Shown: positions 31,561-43,621 of the stretch, piece by piece
How positions within the stretch are numbered: position 1 is the first letter of the stretch
Layout: every line of letters begins with the position of its first letter
Assembly (NCBI GenBank): GCA_035048495.1
Contig: CM068553.1
Location: 9,727,259-9,791,258 of the forward strand
Direction of reading: 5' to 3'
DNA from: Euptelea pleiosperma
Lineage: Eukaryota > Streptophyta > Magnoliopsida > Ranunculales > Eupteleaceae
DNA length: 64,000 nt
Program-made: the position numbers and the translations under genes
The notes under the pieces: generated by a model
Told to the model about the DNA's origin: nothing
The model's database searches: none
Seen by the model: the letters and a program-made list of their open reading frames with translations, nothing else

Positions 31561-33729
31561 CAATGAAAAATGATCTTACTAGTAGCTTGTGAAACAGACA
31601 TCGAGAGTCATTCAGCTTATTGAGCTTCCTTTGCTTTTCTCAGTTTCTGTACTTTGTTCTTGAATATGTAACATGGGGGTGTTTTACTTCAATGGCAGTC
31701 GAGCTGTTTTACTTCCACAAATCTCAAATGTGCTATTTCTCCAGCCTGAATTGCCACCCTTCAACGTGGTTGGGCTGTATTGCTTCCTGATGTCCTTTAC
31801 CATCCCAACATGGAAATTGCATTTTTTGTTGGTGAAACCAAACACAGCCTACAACAATGAAAAAAAAAGAAGAGAATCTACTGTTGAAAGTTCAGCTATC
31901 ATCTATCAATTGTTTTTGAATGCATGATGGGTATGGAGGTTATGAGAACCAGAATAATAGTTGAGCAAGTTCTCTTTCATGTGGCAAATCCTCTGTCAAC
32001 GAACAATTAGAATGATATCATCTTCATGCTAAGGAACGATAGCCAACTGAAGTTCACTTGCATTCAAAAGTTCTTTATCCGGACAAGGCTGCAGCAGGAG
32101 ATGAAAGAGAAGACCATGGTGAAGTCTTATGCTTTGCAAAGCTCTTGGAATCAAAACTAATGTCTGTGAACAATTGGGTGCATTGTAGCAGAAGCTAATC
32201 ACCAAGTTATCTCTTGAACTGACTGGAAGTCCCAACTTTCAAATCCATACTGGGCAGTACAAGTTAACACACCAAGCATGACCACAAAATATATGTATGT
32301 ATGTATGTAGTATGTTAATTAAGCCCCTTCAATCATCAACATGAAGTCTTTTGATTTGTGGGTCATATCTTAGATCAACCATAGGTTAAAAACCCTTCTT
32401 ATTGGATAATTTTAACCGTCTTATTTAGAGCTTAAACTTGGATAGTCGTAAAAATTGTTCACGATTATGAAACGTCCATACATTGCACCATTAAGATCTT
32501 TAATCGATATGATTTTTCGCTTAGTCTATTCAAGATGAATTGGTAACCCAGATGGAAAGTCATTTTTCTTGATTTTTGGAGAAGTCAAAAACTGAGATCT
32601 ATAATACCAAGATCTTTTTAAAATATTTTAAAAACTGATATAAAAAGATCCCAAAAGCGCCGAGATCAATTTGGGGTAAATACGTTGTCCATTGATCAAC
32701 CTTTTTATATTTTTTATCTCGGATTTATGAACGGAGATAGAAACTTTTCCATCTTGATTTTTAGTCTTCGAGGGGGGCTCAACTTCCTATCTCGGTTATC
32801 CAGAAAAAATCAATATAGAGAAAGCTAGAATTTCTATTATAGAAAGTCTTACTAATTTTGTGGGAAAATTTCCATGCCAAACTTTCTATCTCAGTTTTGC
32901 TGTCAACCGAGATCTTTTTGAGTTCTTTTATCTAACCTTGACAAGTTATATATTGAACTAGAAGGAAGGTTTAGTATCTCTATTGGATATGATATGGGAA
33001 TTGATTTTTCTAGTGAACTTGATCTTCCAGTGGGAGAAAATTCTTAAATGCAGTGACAAATTTACGATCCTTCATCATTAAGGAAGAATCTAGGTCCCTA
33101 AATCATACTGTAGAGACGTGAGTTTGGTCCTCTTCTTCTGTTGGTCTTAATCACTACTACTATTTTCCTTGTTTTATCTTAGAAAATAAATGGGGGTTGT
33201 ACTAACTTAAGTTGAGAGACATTTTTATCTAGTTCAGCTATTTTTGATAAGTTAAAGTTAGTTCTTAACACCTCCAACTTTGGGGAGATGTTAACTTTGC
33301 AAGCATTGCCAACAAGAAAAAGTTACACTAGAAAGGAAAAGGAGCTCCTAATGAACTCCCAACTTTAGTTTGGTAGAAAAGATGCAGATACACAAAACAC
33401 TAAGAGAGAAAAAAATGGGATATCTCCTTAGTTGGTTGCAAGAGCTACAAAAATAGGATGGAGATGCACCAAGCTTTAAAAAGCAGAAACAAGAAACCCT
33501 TGAAACAAACTTGGGAAAACCAAAAGGAATAATTGGAAACCCTCTTCTTCCTACTGAAGGACTATCTATCCTATGCTATATGACCTACAAAGGAAAATAT
33601 ATAAACATCCAGTTTTCGTAAGGTTGACCTATGTCGGTTGATCTCTCATCTACACATATCCATGGTAGTTAGATTGAGATCATTCTCCCACCACTTGATC
33701 CTGATTTTTTAGTCTCTTCAAATATTGAT
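31561..33729. other. Intergenic DNA without recognised genes
   Basis: I see no gene here. An (ATGT)n microsatellite lies at about 32289-32310. Positions 32560-32900 contain repeated GAGATC/GATCTC words that suggest an old repeat. The right edge (about 33690-33734) may belong to the linker region of the Copia pol that resumes at 35562. Confidence 0.5.
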
Positions 33730-33734
33730 CATGG

Positions 33735-35556
33735 TGTTGGAGTAAAAATATCCCAAACAATTGGTGAAAAGAGACATGGAGATGTACTCTCCGAAGGGGT
33801 AGTGCAGAGCTCCTAGACACACAATTAGAGAAAGCAAATTCTAGATTTTCTTTACACCTTTCTTCCCACTTTCTCTACACAATTTTTCTCTTTATTCTCT
33901 ATCAATTCTCTACAATTTTCTGCAGTTGCGTGCACAAAACACTTGGCTAGACACCCCTTTTATAGCTAAAGATACAATAAATAACCTAACACATTCCTAG
34001 GTACATACCAATTCATCTTCCAAGGTTCATTCCTCATTTTTACATACACCTAAATTCATCATTTTCTAAAAACCTTTGTGCTTTCCATGAAATCACAAAT
34101 TCTAAGGTAACAACCCAACTTTCTAACACATTCTTGAACCTTCTCAAAAATTCTAGAATTTCCTAAATTACATTTAGAAATTTCAACACGAACATCTTGA
34201 TCTTGATTAATTTTTTCTTCCATTGGTTCTAATGCCACCTCTACTTCTAGAATTTGATGTCGAATGTGAACATTTTCTTCACGCACATGGAATAATTATC
34301 TGTAATTGACATCGATCACTTGAATCATTTGCAAGTCTGTCAAGTGCTCCAAGACAAGTCAGACAACAATATTTTTTGCTTAATCTCTAGGGACCTTCAT
34401 ATTCTCATTGATCAAAGAAATCAACATAATCTTGGTACCTCTTTGTATTATCTGGGCCGTTGCTTTCAGTTGAAAATAAGGGAGACATTAACAAATGAGT
34501 GTTTCGTGTGGTAACTCTTAGGTAATCTTGTACTCCACAATTTGGCCGATCACCCATAGCGATTCAACTACTTGTCTATATAATAACAACTATTTAGAAA
34601 AAAATATTATTCCCAAAAAACTGATCGGTGCAACAATTTTGAGAATTTTTCCAATAACCATGCTGCACATATATATCACTTCCGTCGAGGGAAAAATTAT
34701 CTAAAGACACACAAACATTTTTTAATAGCCCCCATAATCACATTATTAAATCCCCAAACTTTCTAGCCCCCAAAACATAAATTAACCTTTCGTCCTTCCT
34801 TTTGAAAACACCTTTTTTGAAAAACAACACACCAAGTGCGTTGATGTGTTCTGCAAAATGATACACCGAGTGCGTCACTATTTTTTTTAATCCGAAAATC
34901 ATTCATGAGCATCTAGCTCTAATTAACCCATATAGCACGCCTAGCTCTGATTCTTTCTGTTGAAACAAAATCTGAAATCAAATTTTGAACATCACCTAAA
35001 ATCAATCCTTGAACATCGCCTAGCTCTCTGATCGCGCCTAGCTTTGATACCACTTTATTAGGGTAAAAATACTCCAAACGATTGGAGAAAAGAGACATGA
35101 AGATGCACTACCCAAAGGGGTAGTGCAGATCTCATAGACATACAATTAGAGAAAGTAAAATAGCGAAAAATTACTCTTTCATATCTGAATTGTTTTACAC
35201 CTTTCTTCCCGCTTTCTCTACACAATTTCTCTCTATATTGTCTATCAATTCTCTACAATTCTCTACACTTGTCTGTGTAGAAAACACTTGGCTAGACCCC
35301 TTTTATAGCCAAAGATACAATAAATAACCTAACACATTACTAGGTACATATTAACCCAAAAGTCTATTTCCTAGGTACATAACCATTCATTTTCCAAAGT
35401 TCATTCCTCATTTTCCGTACACCTAGATTCATTTTCTAAAAACATTTGTACTTCCCATGGAAACACAAATTCCATGGCAACAACCCACATTTCCAACACA
35501 TCTGAGCCTTCTAATTTTTTTTGAAATTTCCTAAATCATAACTAGGAATTTCAACT
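33735..35556 (-). mobile_element. Short non-autonomous LTR retroelement nested in Copia
   Basis: Direct repeats 33735-34188 and 35056-35556 share AGTAAAAATA, AAGAGACATG, TTTACACCTTTCTTCCC, CACTTGGCTAGAC and ATACAATAAATAACCTAACACATT. A primer-binding site, TGGTATCAAAGC on the minus strand (35041-35052), lies three bases inside the right LTR, so the element reads on the minus strand. The host repeat CATGG (33730-33734 and 35557-35561) is its target duplication. The 867-bp interior has no gag or pol, so it depends on other elements. The LTRs are clearly diverged, so the insertion is not recent. Confidence 0.82.
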
Positions 35557-35561
35557 CATGG

Positions 35562-37036
35562 GTGTCTCAATACTCATCACCCTATGATCAGCCTTTCGAA
35601 GGAATGCATTCATCAATATGGGCTACTGTCTATATGGCGCCCTATAGCCCCACACCCCTTCCTCAATAAATAAAAGTTTCTATTTCTTGGCTGTAGTTGA
35701 TATCATTGCTGAACTTGCAACTATTAAAATCGCTCTTAAAATCTCCAAAATGGCATGTTGCATATTGCAAGAAGAACTGATGGCACTTGATCACAATAGC
35801 ACATGGAATCTTGTTCCTCGTCATCCCACGATGAACGTTGTAGGATCAGGATGGGTCTTTAATACCAAACTCCTTTGGAATGGTACTTGAGCGCTATAAA
35901 GCCCATCTTGTACCTAAGGGCCACAATCAAACTCTTGGGATAGATTTTGATGAAACCTTTAGTCCAATAGTTAAAGCAACAACTATATATTAGGAGTGTT
36001 TTGGCAGGAACAACTATCAAGCATTGGTCAATCTACTGGAAGTTGGACACAAAACATGTGTTTTTAAATGGATTTTTACAAGAGGAAACGCTCATTGAAC
36101 CATATCTAGCTTCACTAGTGTTACCTGATCGTGTTTGTCGGCTACAACACACAATTTGTGATCTCAAGCAAGCATCTCATGCTTGGTTTGAGCATTTAGC
36201 TCCTTTTTTAATATTATATATCTAGTTTTATGTGGTCTTGCTAGATGGTAACTCTATGTTTGTACTTCGTCGTGATGGTCATGTTCTTGTTCTCCTTTTA
36301 TATGTCGATGACGTTATCATGACTAGCAATGATGTTGGTCTTCTTCACGAGCTTATATTTCGACTTTTCATACTAAATTTTCCATAGATTTGATATGTTG
36401 CTGCATTATTTTTTGGGTAGTGTGAGGTAATATCTTTCCCAATTGGCTTAATTATTTTTATCTTAGTCTTGATATGCGTTCAATTTTCTTAGTAAATGGT
36501 CTATGGCACAATATAAAGTTGGACCTACTCCTATAAACATTGGACAAAAACCTCCATTTTGACTGCATCTCATTAGCTAATCCATCTAATATCCCAATAT
36601 GGTTGGGGATTTACAATATCCCACTTTCTCTCACCTGGACTTGGCGTTTTAATTTGTGTCAATCCATACATGCTCCAACCACTGCACATATCAAGATAGT
36701 TAAGCGGATTCTGTGTTATTTGTTGGGTACAATTACTCTTGAACAATGTTTTTTACTGATAGTTCTAGCTAGTTTCTCTGATGCTAACTGGGCTAGCTTC
36801 TTGTGTTGACAGTCGTCGCTCTACCACTGATAGCAACAATACGGTTCATATGGCATCTAATCATGTATTCAAGGCTCATATTAAGCAACTACTATTTTGT
36901 ACAAGAGAATGTAGCTAGAGCATTGCAAGTTCTTCGATTCCTGACGATGTTGAACCAAACGTCTAACATCTTTATAAAAAGTCTACCTCTTGTTCCTTTC
37001 GAAGATTTGCTTTACACATTGAATGTTACAAGTTAA
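35562..37036 (+). pseudogene. Degenerate Copia pol (reverse transcriptase and RNase H)
   Basis: Broken frames in order match a Copia polyprotein: the NTH-HPM linker (about 35575), TWNLVP and GSGWVF at the start of the reverse transcriptase, then IDFDETFSPIVKA, FLNGFLQEE, the catalytic YVDD at 36301-36312, an RNase H-like FSDANWAS, and the end FIKSLPLVPFEDL. Many stops and frameshifts interrupt it. The linker continues to the left of the nested element, before 33735. No intact LTR was found at its right end; TGTTACAG-like sequence near 37115 is a weak candidate. Confidence 0.85.
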
Positions 37037-37861
37037 TCGCAATACAACTATAACCATTTGAAAGATCAAGATCGGCCAATTCTACACCCACAAATGAAAG
37101 CTAGCTTAAGAGGGTTACAGTCCCCATACGAAAGCTACCTAAAAGTGTTACAGTTGGAAGTTCTCTTATCAGTTAGTTGTATTTTATTGTTATCCAGTCT
37201 AGATATATGTCACAATTTTATTGTATTGTACTTTCAAACTAGATCCATTTATAAAATTGAAATCTTTTCTTGAATATTGTCTACATGCTCGAAGCAGCCA
37301 TCTTTAATTTCTCAAGTTCTGTTAAGGGGCTAGAACCTTATATGGTGACAAGAAATGGGATGAATCCTGAACCAAGTAGATATGTTCTTTAGCTCTTTTT
37401 GTTATGAATCACATGTCATGAGAAATATTTACAGTAAATCTTAAAGTAAGGATTACATTGAGTAATCCATGAGGGCTCGAATGATCTTATTAAAATCAAA
37501 ATGGATATATTTTCCTCAGCATATATGGTAAACTTTCAAAGAGCTCACTTGATCTAACTTCAAGTCAATCTATGATAATTGATGCAATTATGATGTTAAA
37601 TTGAGCTTGAAACCTTTTCAAAATAAAACAAGAAGAAAAGAATGCAAAGGAAGCTAGGCATGATCCTGTGTGTTGTGTTGTGGATGGAGAGAGATTTGTA
37701 GCTTTCTAATGCTTTATGCATCTTCTTTAAGTTAGGCATGACCTATTTTTTTTCCCTTTTAGAAGGCAAGTGGTTAGCAGCTGGCAGGTTATCGGGTGAA
37801 GTCGGGTTTTAACATAGCAACACATTATCTTTGGTAGTAATTAATGAAAAACATTTTATAG
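37037..37861. other. Intergenic DNA after the Copia pol
   Basis: No gene is seen. The first 200 bp may be Copia 3' untranslated or LTR sequence (GAGGGTTACAG near 37110). The rest is featureless, AT-rich DNA. Confidence 0.4.
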
Positions 37862-39472
37862 CCTTTGGGAAAGTGTTCTATACCCATTGGGAAAGTGCTC
37901 TATATTAAGAAAGTGTTTTACATCCATTGGCTAGGACTAATTAGATATGAATGCTTAAGATTAGTCTCTTTCTATTTTTATTATTTATTCATTTTTATGT
38001 CATTAATTCTCTATATAGACCCTCTTAGAGTTAGCGTAGAGATCTCTCTCAAATCAATAAGTTTTATTTTATACTTTGTCAGAGTTTTAGAGCTTTTGAT
38101 CTTTTGAGATCAGGCTCTTGATTCTGCATCCTTCTTCTGATGGATGGTGTTGTCATCATTCGTCGAGTGCCAAATACGATCGTATATGGTTTTATCACCA
38201 TTGTGAAACCATATACGATCACAACTATATAAACCCTTGATTAGGGTCAATGTGTTCACTGAAGATTTATTAAGTAATCCTAATTTCATCATGGTATCGG
38301 ATCCATTGTTCTTCTGCAAATAAACTCTTGATTATGTGCCTATTTCGGCAGGCCGACATTATTGGTCGTTGTTTTCAACCATTATCACATACCACCATCG
38401 TCATTCATGAGCTAACTCCCAATCATTGTCACCATTTTAGATAATATTTTTTAGTATTCCCACTAGTCTATCATCGCTCATTGCCTTGGCTATCAACATA
38501 ATTCAGCTTTTTACAGTCATGTATAGATTCACGATCTTGAGCAACGGATTCATGAGTTCTCTCTCCACTTTTTCTTTGTTTCTAAGTCATTCTTGCTATA
38601 GCCTTTTTGGGTACTTTCGTAGGCTTAATTTTATGTTTTTCAAAGTTATTTTCTACATACATTCCTCTCTAACCTCCCATCAAATACTCACCAAAGCCCT
38701 TCTTATTCAAGGCATCTACAACGAAAGTTTGGCCGACACTTCATTTTCGATAGCTTTAGGGAATAGCACGACTGATCTGATTTAGTGGGCCACTAACTCT
38801 AACAAACTCCAAGATGAGTGGGATGCGACAATGATGGACTTCACAGACAGACGATGACCACCATCAAGCACACGAATGGGCATTTAGGCCATTCATTATA
38901 TTCACTTCATGAAGATCAGGGGTTCATATTTGTTGTAACCAATCACATTCTTCTTCTTCAAAGAGACGTGATTGCGGGAGGGTGTTAGAGTATATATCTG
39001 GTTGGATTAGTATTAGTATTGTAATAAGTTGTGTGAGATGCAACATATCATTATTGGTGTATCTCATACAAAATTTTCTAGTTGTCAAGATTAAGAAAAT
39101 ATCAATTAAGAATCTTAGATTAGATTGATTAGGATTAGTTTCTATCTTTAAATAGGTTTATATTTTCTATATAAACCCATGATTAGGGTTAATGTATTTC
39201 ACCGAAGATTTATCAAGTAATCCTAATTTTATCATAAGATCCCTCTTAGTTTGAGGTAGAGTAATAAGGAAGTGTTCTACACACAATTGAGAAATTGTTC
39301 TAGATTAAGAAAGTGTTTTACACCCATTGGCTATATATGATCAATTAGGTTAGATTGCTTAGGATTAGCTAATTTTACCAATTATTTTGATTAAATTTCT
39401 CATCATAGTAATTCACTATAAAAACCATCTTAAAGTCGGTGTAGCGATCTCCCAAAAATATTCAATAAGCTT
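37862..39472 (+). mobile_element. Nested pair of LTR-type relics
   Basis: An outer direct repeat (37862-38065 and about 39265-39472) shares AAGTGTTCTA, ATTAAGAAAGTGTTTTACA and CCATTGGCTA, and its end CAATAAG. Inside lies a second element. An LTR 3' piece ends near 38288 and is followed by a primer-binding site TGGTATCGGATCC (38292 on). Its interior has no recognised gene. A purine tract (38970-38982) leads into a 3' LTR starting TGTTAGAG at 38983 and ending near 39232. The ends TTGATTAGGG and AAGTAATCCTAATTT occur in both inner LTR pieces. Confidence 0.65.
38175..38221. repeat. Short perfect hairpin (15-bp stem)
   Basis: GATCGTATATGGTTT and its exact reverse complement AAACCATATACGATC are separated by about 13 bases. 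It lies just before the inner LTR fragment and may be part of its regulatory region. Confidence 0.6.
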
Positions 39473-40904
39473 TAGGCATGCATGAACTTGGTTTAAAGCA
39501 TTGTCTAAACCAAATTGCCTCTTTTTTTTAGTGATTTTTACGGAACATAAAAAGTGGAAGTTGTTAAAAACACTCAGGATGCAACAAATGACTATCGGAA
39601 ACATAGGGTGCTGAACTAGGATATAAGCTAGGAATAGTAGTGGATTGTGGGACATGGAGCAAGGCTATACTAGATTCTCCACTGGTAGTATAGGATAAGA
39701 AAAAAAAATGAAGAAGAAGCCACGATGAAACTGGAAGACATAAACTTGATATTCAAGTCGTCCCATGACTTTTGAGGCTCCACAGAAGCCCCAATTTGTT
39801 AACTCATCTGCTGCATACTTATAAATCCAAGAGCCAAACTACTTATAAAATTTCTTTAGGCCCAATTCATCTTTCTAATCCTCCTTTTTGTCTTGTTGAT
39901 GCATCTGTGCGCGAGTTTTCTTTTATTGCACAAGTCATGAGAGTAGTAACTATTGAGAAAGAGTGGAATGGGCTAGTCTTCTAACAAATTCTCATCATTT
40001 CTAAATTGAAAACAAAAGAAGAAAGAAGTAAACAAAAGAAAAAAAAAAAGAAAAGAAAAGGAATATTATATATCCATAACTTTCAGCTGGATAATGGATG
40101 AAAGAATAAAGTGCATGCAAGAGTGGTTCCTAACCTCAATTAATTCGGATACATTGTATATATTCTGTAAAAACTTGAATTGAATCAATGGGGGCCATAA
40201 TGATGAACTAGAATGGAGTCATCTTGAGCACAGTAGACATGCATGGGCCACATAATAATTAATCATCTTGACTCATATTTTATTCAAGTCTAGACATGGA
40301 CACTAATATATCTTAATAAGATCCAAACCTTAGCCGCACGAAGCTAGCACTCTCAAGCTGGAAAGCTTCAAGATAGATCTAAAACAATCATTAGAACTAG
40401 GTGGCAAGATAAGCCTAGAAGTTCTTTTCCTCACAAAAAAAGAAAAAATCTTCCCCATGACTTCCTTTTACATGAAATCTGCTAACAAGGAGAAAGATGA
40501 TTGCTTTAAATTCTAAACTGAGCACAAAAAAAAACAAAAACAAAACACCAACCTAGAAATGATTCTTGGGATGTCAAGAGAGGGCTCCTAACTGTCAAAA
40601 AGCAAAACTTGAACTACAGTTGAAATTAGCCCCTACCTAAATATTTCCAATTCATTTTCAAGAAAGACAAAATATACTGAACAAGAGGAAGAAGAAGAAG
40701 AAGAACCAAGACTCTACCTATATGAAGAGAAGAAATAAGAATGTAGTCTTTATCTACGGATAGAATGGTAGTCTTGTAGCTGTAGCCATTACTGAGAAAA
40801 TAATTTTTGAGAATTCCATTCTTTAGCGTGGAACTAATAAACTAAAGATGGGTCTATCTACCATAACAACAAAACGACACTCTAAGCTAACATCAATATC
40901 ATAG
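39473..40904. other. Intergenic DNA, no recognised gene
   Basis: Nothing with coding support was found. Purine-rich A/G tracts occur at 40030-40065 and 40680-40705. The segment 40740-40800 (AGAATGGTAGTCTTGTAGC) is a diverged relative of the duplicated unit that follows. Confidence 0.4.
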
Positions 40905-41215
40905 AATGGTAGATTTGAAAGTTCCAGTGAGAATCACCTCAAGAATTCTAGTTTTTTATGGTAAAATCTATGAAAAAAAGGACTAAACGAAGAAGAAGAA
41001 GAAGAAGAAGAAGAAGAAGAAGAAGAAGAAGAAGAAGAAGAAGAAGAAGAAGAAGAAGAAGAAGAAGACTCTACCTATCGAAACAGCAACAGAATGGTAG
41101 ATTTGTAAGCTCTAGTTAGAATCATCTCAAGAATTATAGTTTTTATGGTAAAATCTATGAAAAAAAGGACTAAACGAAGAAGGAGAAGAAGAAGAAGACT
41201 CTACTTACCAAAACA
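40905..41215 (+). repeat. Duplicated unit of about 180 bp with (GAA)n expansion
   Basis: The sequence AGAATGGTAGATTTG through CTCAAGAATT and GGTAAAATCTATGAAAAAAAGG ACTAAACGAAGAAG occurs at about 40912-41000 and again at 41091-41190. In the first copy the trailing GAAGAAG has expanded to about 26 units (40989-41068). The second copy has only a few. It continues ACTCTACCT/ACTCTACTT in both. No gene is evident. Confidence 0.8.
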
Positions 41216-41873
41216 GCAACAGAATGGTTTTGCTTGCAATCTCCACTGAGAATTGAAAGATTATCAAAAATTCTCTGTGAGATTAGAATCAATTGATCAA
41301 CAGAAGAGAAGAAGAGGAAGGAAGAGATGGATCAAGAAAAAAAAAAGGAGAAAGTTGAAAGAAGTATCCTAACAAACATGACTAAGATCTCAACTATAGA
41401 AAAGTAGTGGGTGTGGGGAGTTTCAGTACAGAGAACCTGAGCTGGGTTTTTAACAGGTTGCCCATTCCAGACAAACTAATTTTTATTCTACTTACCTCAC
41501 TTGTCGATCCTCTTCTACATTTACTCCTCTTGCTTTATTTTCAGGCCAACCAACTGAAGGAAAGAGAACTTTAACGCTCGAGCCTGCCTCTCTCTCTCTC
41601 TCTGTCCTCGTTGTTACCTTTTTATGGAAGTGTTCTTTGCCTCGAAAAGGAGCTTGTTCAGAGCAGCGCACGTGTAACCCAGTACCCAATATTCATGTCT
41701 CCTCACCCCTGTCCCTAACTTTGAAAAGAAAACCCTAAGCCCATACCACACCTTTGCATGTCTAAGCACCTTGCCACCACCCCACACCATTGAAACCATC
41801 ACACTTAAATGAACCTTTGATCTCATAAATCTTTCCACAAATGATAATAATAATAAAAATAACATCTTCTACT

Positions 41874-41934
<61 letters not shown>

Positions 41935-42709
41935 CTGTGATGATGGGCCTTGATAGAAAGAAATGGTGATGTGGGTTTTGTGTGAGTGTGAGCAATTTCT
42001 CTGAGTGACAAGAAACTGATGAAGTTCAGGCCTTGTTTTGATAATTAAAAAAAAGAGAAACTCTCTCAAACTAAGTATATTTTGTGGATTTTTCTTTCTT
42101 TATTGCCTTGCTTTTTGGGGATTTTTTTTTTTTAAATTTAGTTTTTTGTTGGGGGGTTTTGAACCATGTAGGATGTAACGGTAGCTGAAACATTCAGGAA
42201 AAAAAAGAAAAAAAAAAGAAAAAAACTACACTGTGTAGACTGATAAAGTCACAAAACTGAAAGATCGAAACCGTCAAATTCTTTGCAGAGAAAGAAATAT
42301 TATCAGACAATCTACCTGAACTACAACAAAAAGAAAAAGAAAAAAACAGAGATAGAAAGAGAATTAGAGAGTGAGATTCTTCTTCTTCTTCTTCTTCTTG
42401 CTCCTGTTCTTCTTCTTCTGTGCTATTATCCCTTGGGGCAAGTTGAAGGAGCTATTCGCATAAAATCAAACTCGCCAAGAATTCTTGAAATTTGTACATG
42501 CTTCTTCAATCAACAGGCAGACATCGAATCATCCGATCACAAACGCGCGAAACGAAGATATAATAAAAGAAGAAGAAGAAGAACGAAAGAAAACCTGAAT
42601 CTCCAACACCACAAATTCTCCTCAGTTTGATGAAGTTCTGCAATAATCCTTTCTTAGCAAGTGAAAGGTCATGATGATAAAGTGAGATAAGAGGGGAGGT
42701 GTGTTTTTG
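41216..42709 (-). other. 3' flank of the AHL gene, simple-sequence rich
   Basis: A (GA)29 tract lies at 41875-41933, with poly-A/T runs at 42121-42135 and 42197-42225 and a TTC run at 42378-42400. No coding region is supported. Plus-strand frame 42283-42630 consists mainly of low-complexity sequence. The AHL 3' UTR must end somewhere here, but no clear polyadenylation signal stands out. Confidence 0.5.
41875..41933 (+). repeat. (GA)n microsatellite
   Basis: Uninterrupted GA dinucleotides, about 29 units, lie roughly 0.8 kb beyond the stop codon of the AHL gene. Frames crossing it encode artificial Ser-Leu repeats and are not genes. Confidence 0.95.
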
Positions 42710-43621
42710 TTAATAAGGTGGGCGACCAGTGGCCCAATAAGCTTCAGCTGGTAATTGGCAGGAGTTCAGAAGGTTGGGTGGTAAGCCATGAAAAAGAGAC
42801 GTGTTAGGGTCTGGCAAAAGCTGTTGTTGTTGTTGTTGCTGCTGCTGCTGTTGCTGTTGCTGTTGTTGTCCAACCATTCCTGGAGACCCAAGAGGGCCGC
42901 CACTGCTCGGCATCGGGAGCGGTGGCTCTTCATCTTCAAGGGGGAGCCGCTCATAGGCCGCGTTACCAAACGATGCGGCCATAATTACGACTGGACCCGA
43001 TGCTATAAGCGCTCCAACAACGCTCCCGCCGACCACCTGTCCTTGCCCACCCGCCAAGTATATAGTCAGACCTGTGGCGGCTGGTGGAGCTGGGGGCGGT
43101 AAGAATGAACCGGAGAGAGATAAGATTTCGAATCGGCCATGTAAAGTTACAATTGCACCAGGTGCAGCTGGTTGCCTTAGTGTGACGTTGGTCACGGTTC
43201 CGCTCCCACTCAAAATACAAACTCCTCGTTGGCGGCGACGAGCGAAGGCTGCGACACTCTCGGCGACATCGCAACCATTTGCGATCTCCATTACATGGGC
43301 TCGGAGGGCATTGGCACTGTCGCGGGTAATGATAATTGGTGGTTTAGGCTTGTTCTTTGATCCCGCTGGTCTACCTCTTGGTCTCCTTGTGATCTCTCCT
43401 TCTGCAGAGATTGCAACCATTTCTTGGCCATCACTGTTGTCATCTCGTTCACGTTTTGTTCCTCTGTGTAGACCACTACCACCTTCGTCTTCGGAATTCT
43501 GTTGCTGGTGGTGTTGGTGGTGTTGCTGTTGTTGTTGATGGTGGTGGTGTAGATGGAGATCTCTAGTGTGAAAAGGAGGTGGAAGAGAATGACCATGAGC
43601 TGATGCTGTTACTGGATCCAT
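42710..43621 (-). CDS. AHL22: AT-hook motif nuclear-localized protein (AHL22/AHL24-like)
   Basis: This intronless gene encodes 303 aa of the plant AHL family, nuclear proteins that bind AT-rich and matrix-attachment DNA and assemble through their PPC/DUF296 domain. Arabidopsis relatives AHL22 and AHL24 restrain hypocotyl growth or affect flowering time. The N-terminus is His/Gln rich (residues 21-41). The single type-I AT-hook is [17 protein letters not shown] with core RGRP at 82-85. The PPC domain spans about 102-233 and includes [31 protein letters not shown] (162-180) and [21 protein letters not shown] run of 16 Gln follows (252-267), then a conserved tail with GLPPNLLNS and WATGRPPY. Lack of introns fits clade A AHLs. 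MDPV at the start and GRPPY at the end recall AHL24; the QLPAEAYW segment recalls AHL22. The symbol is therefore approximate. No defect is seen. Confidence 0.95.
   Translation of the reverse strand: MDPVTASAHGHSLPPPFHTRDLHLHHHHQQQQQHHQHHQQQNSEDEGGSGLHRGTKRERDDNSDGQEMVAISAEGEITRRPRGRPAGSKNKPKPPIIITRDSANALRAHVMEIANGCDVAESVAAFARRRQRGVCILSGSGTVTNVTLRQPAAPGAIVTLHGRFEILSLSGSFLPPPAPPAATGLTIYLAGGQGQVVGGSVVGALIASGPVVIMAASFGNAAYERLPLEDEEPPLPMPSSGGPLGSPGMVGQQQQQQQQQQQQQQQQLLPDPNTSLFHGLPPNLLNSCQLPAEAYWATGRPPY

Noticed and set aside
32029..32235. Frames around a YPDKAAAGDE-like plus-strand sequence, suggestive of a J-domain HPDK
   Set aside because: Only a few residues agree, neighbouring residues do not fit a J domain, and stops follow closely.
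41762..42069. Three overlapping minus-strand frames with Ser-Leu repeats
   Set aside because: They are created by the (GA)n microsatellite.
43074..43538. 154-codon plus-strand frame opposite the AHL gene
   Set aside because: It is the antisense shadow of a GC-rich conserved coding region. The AHL frame explains the sequence fully.
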